64,000 bases of DNA from Gammaproteobacteria bacterium (GTDB taxonomy: Bacteria > Pseudomonadota > Gammaproteobacteria > Eutrophobiales > Eutrophobiaceae): contig JAJFKL010000032.1 of the NCBI GenBank assembly GCA_021773235.1, positions 62,001 through 126,000 on the forward strand, written 5' to 3'. Below are positions 57,579-64,000 of the stretch, in pieces (position 1 is the first letter of the stretch; each line of letters starts with the position of its first letter). The position numbers and the translations under genes are program-made. The notes under the pieces were generated by a model, which ran no database searches, had not been told where the DNA came from, and was given only the letters and a program-made list of their open reading frames with translations.

Positions 57579-57587
57579 GATATCAAT

Positions 57588-58163
57588 ATGAATTTAAGGA
57601 AGAAAATATTTTACTTAATCTTATTTACATTATTTGTTAATGTAAATGTCCTTGCTGTCATTCTTACTAATGAAGAAGTTGAACAAGCAGATATATCATT
57701 ACTGACTGATGAAACTAAAGTATTTCAGTCTATTGGAATGGGGATTGCGTTATCACTCGCTCAATGTGATGGCGTTGATTTGTGTTCACTTACTGTTGAA
57801 GAAAGCGAAATCAGAGAGTTACTTAAGGCGCTTGATTCAAGAATTGGTAGCCTAATATTAAAGCAGGAAGAAGCAGAAGACCCAGATAGTATTGATAGTG
57901 TTATAACTGCCTATATGAATGAACGTGATAGCTATAATGCCCATTTAGAAAAGCTTCAGAGCATTACCAGCACACTCGATACTGATATTGACCTACTGGA
58001 AGAAGCCGATCAAATTGAAGCAGATTTTCCTGTTGAATCAGCAAGAAATGAAGAGTTACTTGATTACATTAATGAACTTGAAGCATTCGATGATGAAGAA
58101 CTTGAAGATGACGAAGATTTAGAAGACTTACCAGAATTAGACGATATTAACTCAACCCCATAA
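57588..58163 (+). CDS. Small secreted protein resembling the C-terminal Cys/coiled-coil/acidic module of the giant TpsA
   Basis: 191 aa; signal peptide MNLRKKIFYLILFTLFVNVNVLA; IGMGIALSLAQCDGVDLCSLTVEESEIRELLKALDSRI aligns with TpsA C-terminal IGTGIALALAQCEEQEGCAPNVTEDELNNLIKSLEARL; acidic tail in both. Begins 9 nt after the tpsA stop. Confidence 0.85.
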   Translation: MNLRKKIFYLILFTLFVNVNVLAVILTNEEVEQADISLLTDETKVFQSIGMGIALSLAQCDGVDLCSLTVEESEIRELLKALDSRIGSLILKQEEAEDPDSIDSVITAYMNERDSYNAHLEKLQSITSTLDTDIDLLEEADQIEADFPVESARNEELLDYINELEAFDDEELEDDEDLEDLPELDDINSTP

Positions 58164-58172
58164 ATTAAAATC

Positions 58173-58925
58173 ATGACAAAAAAATCAGCTGCTAACACTG
58201 CTACTCCTGCATTGCCTTTATTTTATAAAAAAGTGGTGCCTTTAAATAAAGAAGTCCATGGGGAACTCTATATTGAGGGCATTGAAGGTTATACGCACAC
58301 TAAAGAAACAAACAGTATCTATATTGCTGCTATCGAATTTCTACGAGTATCCCGCGAATACCCGATTGTATTTGCTAAAGGGATAGATGATGTAATATTT
58401 CCAGTTGCTCTGTTAGGCCTAGAGAAAAACAAAAATCTATTTGTCGATGAAAAAGGTGATTGGGCGGCAGAGTATATTCCCGCTTATGTGAGACGTTATC
58501 CTTTTATTCTCGCAACTCCTGATGATAGTAAAGATAACTTTACTGTTTGTATTGACGAAAGTTTTCCTGGTTTTAATACAGCAGAAGAAGGGAAAGCGCT
58601 GTTTGATGATAAAGGTGAGCAGAGCGATATTTTAGATCAAGCAGTTGATTTTCTTAAGGATTATCAGACACATGTTAAATTAACCTCACTCTTTTGCGAA
58701 AACTTGTCTAAACTAGACATTCTAGAACCAATGCAGGCAAACATCGAACGTTCAAGCGGGGAAAAGATGTCACTAGGTGGTTTTATGGGTGTCAATCGAG
58801 AAAAATTAAAAGAGCTTAAACCAGCAAAATTAGCCGAGTTATTAAAGTCTGATCAAATGGAATTGATATTTGCGCATTTGGCTTCTTTGTCTAATCTTAA
58901 TGAATTAATGAAACGAATCAGTTAA
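58173..58925 (+). CDS. SapC family protein
   Basis: 250 aa; PLFYKKVVPLNKEVHGEL...FLRVSREYPIVFAK...VALLGLEKNKNLFVDEKGDWAAEYIPAYVRRYPFIL...FTVCIDE matches the SapC (S-layer related) family pattern. Begins 9 nt after the previous stop. Confidence 0.85.
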   Translation: MTKKSAANTATPALPLFYKKVVPLNKEVHGELYIEGIEGYTHTKETNSIYIAAIEFLRVSREYPIVFAKGIDDVIFPVALLGLEKNKNLFVDEKGDWAAEYIPAYVRRYPFILATPDDSKDNFTVCIDESFPGFNTAEEGKALFDDKGEQSDILDQAVDFLKDYQTHVKLTSLFCENLSKLDILEPMQANIERSSGEKMSLGGFMGVNREKLKELKPAKLAELLKSDQMELIFAHLASLSNLNELMKRIS

Positions 58926-58938
58926 GGATTAATTTGCC

Positions 58939-59244
58939 TTGAATGGAATAAACTCAATTCGATTTGATGTAAATAGCGCTAGGTATGCTGACGCTAGTTC
59001 TCGAAAAAAAATCCTTCCTGTCGGCGAATTGAAGTCTGCAATTGAGACAGGTAAGAAAAAGCAAAATATAAAGCCATTAAATAATAATCTTGAGTCAAAT
59101 CAGAAGCGGTCACATGCGACTTCAGGACTTTTATTATCTGATAGTAAACATTACCGCGCTAATCTATTAAACGAGATTGTTAATAAAATGAGCGGGATTG
59201 AACCCCGGCATTTCCCGGGGCAATTAATAGAGTATTACGCCTAA
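58939..59244 (+). CDS. Hypothetical protein, last gene of the TPS gene run
   Basis: 101-aa ORF with TTG start and AAGGA upstream (~58925); same strand, 13 nt after sapC. No recognised family. Confidence 0.5.
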   Translation: MNGINSIRFDVNSARYADASSRKKILPVGELKSAIETGKKKQNIKPLNNNLESNQKRSHATSGLLLSDSKHYRANLLNEIVNKMSGIEPRHFPGQLIEYYA

Positions 59245-59260
59245 ATATTTCTGGATTGCG

Positions 59261-59782
59261 CTATTCGTTATCTATACTAATGGGTTGATTTGGATCAACA
59301 TCTTCTTTTGGTCCGTATTTTTTAACGTAAGTTACGATGACTTTATCTGCTTCTTTTAATTCTTCCTCAGAAAGCTTTGTCTTTGCTTTATCAATCGAAC
59401 TTACGGATAACTTATGTGCATGTGATGCGCCAACGCTATACCAGATATACGCATATTCGTAGTCTTTTGGTACTCCTCGGCCCTTGAAATAAAGATCGCC
59501 TAGCTTATATTGTGCTTGTGGAATATTTTTTTCTGACGCTTTTCGGAACCATTGTCCGGCATTTTTATAATCTTGTTCTACGCCTTGGCCCTTCATGTAC
59601 ATCATGCCCATATAATATTGCGCATAGCCGTGATCTGAGGTTTCAGCGAGTGATTGCATGGTTGTGAATGCTTTATCGTAGTCTCCCATCAGGTAGGCGA
59701 CAACGCCATCATTGAAATCAGCATAAACAGAAGAGGTAAATAGGCTAAATAATAAGATGAATATTGGACTAATTTTTTTCAT
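59261..59782 (-). CDS. Sel1-like repeat (tetratricopeptide) protein, exported
   Basis: GVVAYLMGDYDKAFTTMQSLAETSDHGYAQYYMGMMYMKGQGVEQDYKNAGQWFRKASEKNIPQAQYKLGDLYFKGRGVPKDYEYAYIWYSVGA. Track ORF extends to 59884, but the MKKISPIFILLFSLFTSSVYA signal peptide starts at 59782. Confidence 0.85.
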   Translation of the reverse strand: MKKISPIFILLFSLFTSSVYADFNDGVVAYLMGDYDKAFTTMQSLAETSDHGYAQYYMGMMYMKGQGVEQDYKNAGQWFRKASEKNIPQAQYKLGDLYFKGRGVPKDYEYAYIWYSVGASHAHKLSVSSIDKAKTKLSEEELKEADKVIVTYVKKYGPKEDVDPNQPISIDNE

Positions 59783-59955
59783 ATTTTTAAAACTCATGGT
59801 TGGTATTGCGATATGAAGTCTCGTAAAATGCGCCGCTCGCCACTCTGCAAGGGTGCTGTGGAATACATCATATAATGTATTCATATGGCCTTAGGCCATG
59901 AAAGCGGCGAATTGTTTCATGCGAGGCGAAGATTGTAAATATTAAGGGGGCACAA

Positions 59956-60954
59956 ATGGCTAAATTTCAGGCGTTTAGGGTATTTCGGGAGAATAATGAG
60001 GTCGTAGGCCGCCTTGACAGCCTTACTGTCGATGATCTCGATCAGGGCGAAGTGCTGATCAAAACTGCGTATTCGGCTGTAAATTACAAAGATGCATTAG
60101 CTGGCACTGGTGCCGGCAAGATTCTCCGTCATTTTCCCTGTAATGCCGGAGTAGATGTCTCTGGTACCGTAGTTGAATCACAGGATAAGCGTTTTAAAGA
60201 GGGTGATTCTGTACTTGTAACAGGATATGAGTTTGGTGTTGACCATGATGGTGGGTTTTCCGAATATGTTCGAGTACCAGCAGAATGGGTCGTCCCTGTA
60301 CCTGATTCGATGAGTTTATTTGAAGCTATGGCGATTGGTACTGCTGGATTTACAGTTGCTTTGTGCGTTCAGCGCCTGGAAGACAATAATCAATCTCCAG
60401 AATTAGGCCAATTCATTGTGACTGGCGCGACCGGTGGTGTTGGTAGTATTGCCGTCGATATTATGTCTTCTTTGGGATATGAGGTCGTTGCATTGACTGG
60501 TAAATCAGATAGCAATGATCTATTGACAAATATCGGTGCAAGTCATGTCCTGGATCGAAATATACTCAAACTTGATGGACCGCCATTAGAAAAAGGACAG
60601 TGGGGTGGTGCGATTGATAATGTTGGCGGCGATATCCTTGCATGGCTGACTAAAACAACCAATCCTTGGGGAAATATTGCCGCGGTAGGATTAGCAGGTG
60701 GTTTTAAACTGAATACCACTGTGATGCCCTTTATTTTACGTGGCGTCAGTTTGCTGGGCATCAATTCACAAGGATGCCCAACTAATTTTAGACATCATCT
60801 ATGGGAACGCTTGGCCAATGACCTTGCACCTAAACATTTGGATAAGATCGTGACAAAAACGGTTAGATTAGAAGATTTACCGGGCGTATTTGAGAATATG
60901 TTGGCTGGTAAGACTACGGGTCGGACGGTAGTTGCGATTGACCCCAACGAATAA
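59956..60954 (+). CDS. acuI: YhdH/AcuI-type acrylyl-CoA reductase / quinone oxidoreductase family protein
   Basis: MDR-superfamily motifs SAVNYKDALAGTGAGKILRHFPCNAGVDVSGTV, VTGATGGVGSIAVDIMSSLGYEVVALTGK, GAIDNVGGDILAWL, TTVMPFILRGVSLLGINS. Confidence 0.88.
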   Translation: MAKFQAFRVFRENNEVVGRLDSLTVDDLDQGEVLIKTAYSAVNYKDALAGTGAGKILRHFPCNAGVDVSGTVVESQDKRFKEGDSVLVTGYEFGVDHDGGFSEYVRVPAEWVVPVPDSMSLFEAMAIGTAGFTVALCVQRLEDNNQSPELGQFIVTGATGGVGSIAVDIMSSLGYEVVALTGKSDSNDLLTNIGASHVLDRNILKLDGPPLEKGQWGGAIDNVGGDILAWLTKTTNPWGNIAAVGLAGGFKLNTTVMPFILRGVSLLGINSQGCPTNFRHHLWERLANDLAPKHLDKIVTKTVRLEDLPGVFENMLAGKTTGRTVVAIDPNE

Positions 60955-60979
60955 TAAATAGAATTAACTGAGATTTTTT

Positions 60980-62380
60980 ATGACGGCAAAAACATTATAC
61001 GACAAACTCTGGGATGACCATGTGGTTCATGATTACGGTGATGGCACGGCGTTGATCTATATAGATCGACACCTTATTCATGAAGTGACCTCACCTCAGG
61101 CATTTGAGGGTCTTAAACTCGCTGGACGACAACCCTGGCGTCTAAATACTAATCTGGCTGTGCCTGATCATAATGTTCCCACGGTCAATAGAGAGGTTAT
61201 TGAAGACCCGATATCGAAACTTCAACTTGATACCCTAGACGCAAACTGCAAGGAGACAGGAATAACCAAGTTTGAAATGATGGATTCAAGACAAGGTATT
61301 GTTCACGTGATTGGACCAGAACAAGGTGCTTCCTTACCGGGGATGACTATTGTTTGTGGTGATTCGCACACGTCAACCAATGGTGCATTAGGTGCACTTG
61401 CCTTCGGTATCGGTACCTCTGAGGTTGAACATGTATTAGCAACACAATCGCTGGTGCTTAAAAAGGCCAAGAACATGTTGGTGAATGTTAATGGGCAAGT
61501 CGGCAATGGAATAACGGCAAAAGATATCGTACTTGAAATAATCGGAGAAATCGGAACAGCAGGTGGCACAGGTTACTCAATTGAATTTGGTGGTGATGCA
61601 ATTCGAGCTTTATCAATGGAAGGTCGAATGACCGTATGTAATATGAGTATAGAAGCCGGCGCTAGAGTTGGACTCATAGCCGTTGATCAAACTACCTTGG
61701 ACTATGTTAAAGGTCGTCCCTATTCACCCAAAGGAGAGGAGTGGGAAATGGCAGTCGCATTATGGAGCGAACTCAAAAGTGATGAAAATGCGCAGTTCGA
61801 TAAAATTATAGAGATTGATGCGACGAAGATTGAACCACAGGTAACTTGGGGTACTTCTCCAGAAATGGTCGTGTCTGTTAATGATGTTGTTCCCAATCCT
61901 GCTGATGCTGACGATGCCACAAAACGTGAAGGTATTGAGAATGCATTGCGTTATATGAATTTGGTTCCGGGCACCGCGATGACGGATATTAAAGTTGATA
62001 AAGTATTTATCGGTTCATGTACGAATTCGCGTATTGAAGACTTGCGTGCTGCAGCCATTGTCGTGAAAGGTAAAAGGGTTTCTAGCGATATTACATTAGC
62101 GATGGTTGTACCTGGTTCAGGTTTGGTAAAACAACAGGCAGAAGACGAAGGTTTGGCAGATATCTTTATTGAGTCTGGATTTGAGTGGCGTGAGCCAGGA
62201 TGTTCAATGTGCTTGGGGATGAACCCAGACCAACTTGAACCTGGCGAACGTTGTGCATCGACTTCCAACCGTAATTTTGAAGGTCGACAGGGGCAGGGTG
62301 GACGAACACACTTGGTGAGTCCAGGAATGGCTGCTGCGGCCGCAATTGCGGGTCATTTTGTTGATATTAGAGATTTATAA
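60980..62380 (+). CDS. leuC: 3-isopropylmalate dehydratase large subunit
   Basis: [92 protein letters not shown]. Confidence 0.98.
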   Translation: MTAKTLYDKLWDDHVVHDYGDGTALIYIDRHLIHEVTSPQAFEGLKLAGRQPWRLNTNLAVPDHNVPTVNREVIEDPISKLQLDTLDANCKETGITKFEMMDSRQGIVHVIGPEQGASLPGMTIVCGDSHTSTNGALGALAFGIGTSEVEHVLATQSLVLKKAKNMLVNVNGQVGNGITAKDIVLEIIGEIGTAGGTGYSIEFGGDAIRALSMEGRMTVCNMSIEAGARVGLIAVDQTTLDYVKGRPYSPKGEEWEMAVALWSELKSDENAQFDKIIEIDATKIEPQVTWGTSPEMVVSVNDVVPNPADADDATKREGIENALRYMNLVPGTAMTDIKVDKVFIGSCTNSRIEDLRAAAIVVKGKRVSSDITLAMVVPGSGLVKQQAEDEGLADIFIESGFEWREPGCSMCLGMNPDQLEPGERCASTSNRNFEGRQGQGGRTHLVSPGMAAAAAIAGHFVDIRDL

Positions 62381-62390
62381 GGAAACATTC

Positions 62391-63035
62391 ATGGAAGCAT
62401 TTAAAACATTTACGGGTATTGTTGCACCTATAGACCGATCCAATGTGGATACTGATGCGATTATTCCAAAGCAGTATTTAAAATCAATAAAGCGCAGTGG
62501 TTTTGGACCTAATTTATTTGATGACTGGCGTTATCTGGAGCAAGGCGACCCAATCAATGAAAATCAATCACGAGCTATAAACCCTGATTTTATATTGAAT
62601 CAATCGCCGTATGATAAGGCAGAACTTTTGCTTGCAAGAGAAAATTTTGGCTGTGGTTCTTCCAGAGAGCATGCTGTATGGGCATTGGAAGATTTTGGTA
62701 TCAAGGTTGTGTTAGCACCAAGTTTTGGTGATATCTTTTATGGTAATTCATTCAAAAATGGATTCTTACCGATTCGTTTAGCAGAAGATGAAATAGATGC
62801 ACTATTCATTTCCGTAGATTCTCAAAAAGGATTTAAAGCAACGGTCAATCTTGAAGAGCAAGTTGTTGAAACTCAGGATGGAAATAGATATTCATTTGAT
62901 ATTGCAGCAGGCTTGAAAGATCGTTTACTTAAAGGATTGGACGATATTGGCCTTACTTTGGCACAAGCAGATGATATCCGTCGTTATGAGAAGAATAGAG
63001 CAAAAATTACGCCTTGGATGTTTCAAGGGATTTGA
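62391..63035 (+). CDS. leuD: 3-isopropylmalate dehydratase small subunit
   Basis: FTGIVAPIDRSNVDTDAIIPKQYLKSI, LLARENFGCGSSREHAVWAL, GDIFYGNSFKNGFLPI. Track ORF starts 62346; conventional start is 62391. Confidence 0.97.
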   Translation: MEAFKTFTGIVAPIDRSNVDTDAIIPKQYLKSIKRSGFGPNLFDDWRYLEQGDPINENQSRAINPDFILNQSPYDKAELLLARENFGCGSSREHAVWALEDFGIKVVLAPSFGDIFYGNSFKNGFLPIRLAEDEIDALFISVDSQKGFKATVNLEEQVVETQDGNRYSFDIAAGLKDRLLKGLDDIGLTLAQADDIRRYEKNRAKITPWMFQGI

Positions 63036-63093
63036 TTACATGGATGTAATCAGTAGAGTCGAGTCTGGAACAGAGACCGAGAACAAATTAAAA

Positions 63094-63116
63094 AAACCCC
63101 GCTAAAAGCGGGGTTT
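63094..63116 (+). terminator. Rho-independent terminator after leuD
   Basis: AAACCCCGC-TAAAA-GCGGGGTTT perfect 9-bp stem, preceded by an A-run and followed by a short T-run. Confidence 0.85.
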
Positions 63117-63306
63117 GCATAATGCATAAGGGATCTTGAGATTTTGTAAAGTGATTAATCTTTACAGATCGCAATATAGCATCCACATACGTTCTTCGAA
63201 TCATCAGCTGAGAGTAAATTTACTCACTTGATATATACCCTGAATTGGGTAGGTTAGCGTAAGTCATTGTATCGATTAATTAATTTTTAATATTTTAGAG
63301 AAGTTT

Positions 63307-64000
63307 ATGAAAATAAGGACACGATTTGCACCAAGCCCTACTGGTTTATTACATATTGGGGGTATAAGGACGGCCTTATTCTCTTGGTTATATGCCAAAC
63401 ACCATAAAGGACAGTTTATTCTAAGGATCGAAGACACTGATCGTGAGCGTTCTACCGATGAAGCGGTACAAGTTATTCTAGATGGTATGGCTTGGTTGGG
63501 TCTGGATCATGATGAAGGTCCGTTTTATCAGACGCAGCGGTTTGGGAGATATAAAGAAGTCATCAATGAATTACTGGAAAACGGTCATGCATACCGTTGT
63601 ATTTGTTCTAAAGTACGATTAGACAAAATACGTGATGAAGCTATGTCTCGTGGAGATAAACCTCGCTATGACGGTCTATGCCGGTCATTGAACCTGACGG
63701 ATGAGAATGCTGTTATTAGGTTTAAGAATCCTACTGATGGAGATGTTGTTGTTAGTGATCAAGTACAGGGAGACGTTATTTTTGAAAATAGTGAGCTTGA
63801 TGATTTGATTATCGCGCGCTCAGATGGATCGCCGACCTATAATCTAACTGTTGTTGTCGACGATATGGATATGGGAATTACTGAAGTGATTCGAGGCGAT
63901 GATCACCTTAATAATACGCCGAGACAAATTAATATATTTAACGCATTAGGTGCAAAAGCGCCTAATTATGCACATATTCCTATGATACTAAGTCCAGAAG
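63307..64000 (+). CDS. gltX: Glutamyl-tRNA synthetase, N-terminal part (truncated by window end)
   Basis: Manual translation [49 protein letters not shown]...[36 protein letters not shown]. Confidence 0.97.
   Translation, partial: MKIRTRFAPSPTGLLHIGGIRTALFSWLYAKHHKGQFILRIEDTDRERSTDEAVQVILDGMAWLGLDHDEGPFYQTQRFGRYKEVINELLENGHAYRCICSKVRLDKIRDEAMSRGDKPRYDGLCRSLNLTDENAVIRFKNPTDGDVVVSDQVQGDVIFENSELDDLIIARSDGSPTYNLTVVVDDMDMGITEVIRGDDHLNNTPRQINIFNALGAKAPNYAHIPMILSPE

Noticed and set aside
21700-56060. Possible CRISPR or noncoding satellite array because of dense repeats
   Set aside because: Repeats are in frame with one ORF, spaced in multiples of 3 nt, differ mainly at synonymous sites and lack uniform short repeats with unique spacers. 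They are coding repeats.
55200-56060. Classification of the giant protein as a type I secreted RTX protein
   Set aside because: N-terminal signal peptide and TPS domain plus the adjacent TpsB argue for two-partner secretion; no T1SS ABC/MFP genes in the window. RTX-like motifs kept only as a local feature.
21485-57088. Dozens of long antisense ORFs (60-292 aa, V/P/A/S-rich) opposite the giant gene in the ORF track, e.g. 32702-33580, 35606-36478, 28250-28882
   Set aside because: They mirror the repetitive, codon-biased composition of the sense gene, have no recognisable domains and look alike because the sense strand is repetitive. Treated as spurious.
56850-58925. Contact-dependent inhibition (CDI) toxin-immunity pair: TpsA C-terminal toxin plus small downstream gene as immunity
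   Set aside because: No VENN-type or other toxin-domain boundary. The C-terminus is coiled-coil/acidic, the downstream protein has a signal peptide and resembles the tail itself, and the next gene is SapC. It does not fit a toxin/immunity pair, though a distant search would be decisive.
59203-59220. CCCCGG-CATTTC-CCGGGG hairpin as terminator of the TPS gene run
   Set aside because: Lies inside the 101-aa ORF, followed by CAATTAATAG with no T-tract; could be chance. Not called.
59885-59899. ATGGCC-TTA-GGCCAT palindrome upstream of the acuI-like gene
   Set aside because: Short 6-bp arms with 3-nt loop, no supporting context for a regulator site.
1-64000. tRNA/rRNA genes, prophage or transposase signatures
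   Set aside because: Scanned by eye in the intergenic regions and ORF translations; none recognised. A tRNAscan-SE/Infernal run would be needed to exclude small RNAs.

Overview
64-kb window from an AT-leaning, probably gammaproteobacterial chromosome; taxonomy was not testable here. The left part (1-17.3 kb) is mostly core metabolism. A minus-strand operon reads SDHAF4-like / sdhC / sdhD / sdhA / sdhB / sdhE / ygfZ / yheT-like, with a divergent YgfX-like gene. Next come a degenerate squalene-synthase-family gene, gph, ubiG and mlaA. They are followed by a signalling cassette: SHOCT-like membrane protein, 1447-aa Ser/Thr kinase with FGE/SUMF1 C-terminus, PP2C phosphatase, and adenylate cyclase-FHA. 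The centre (16.2-59.2 kb) is a two-partner secretion (TPS) locus: a PpiC foldase, a TpsB/FhaC-type transporter and one 38-kb ORF (12,659 aa) encoding a giant TpsA exoprotein. Three small genes follow: a secreted 191-aa protein resembling the giant protein's own C-terminal Cys-x5-Cys/coiled-coil/acidic module, a SapC-family protein, and a 101-aa unknown. The right end is ordinary: Sel1-repeat protein, acuI-like, leuC, leuD, terminator, gltX (truncated). The most interesting observations are (i) the duplicated C-terminal module as a stand-alone gene next to SapC, a candidate undescribed anchoring or assembly accessory for a giant TPS fibre, and (ii) the hierarchical repeat of the giant protein: exact 2187-bp (729-aa) offsets, built from three ~243-aa subunits each carrying an AELxxI-type motif, plus a recently homogenised 172-bp tract.
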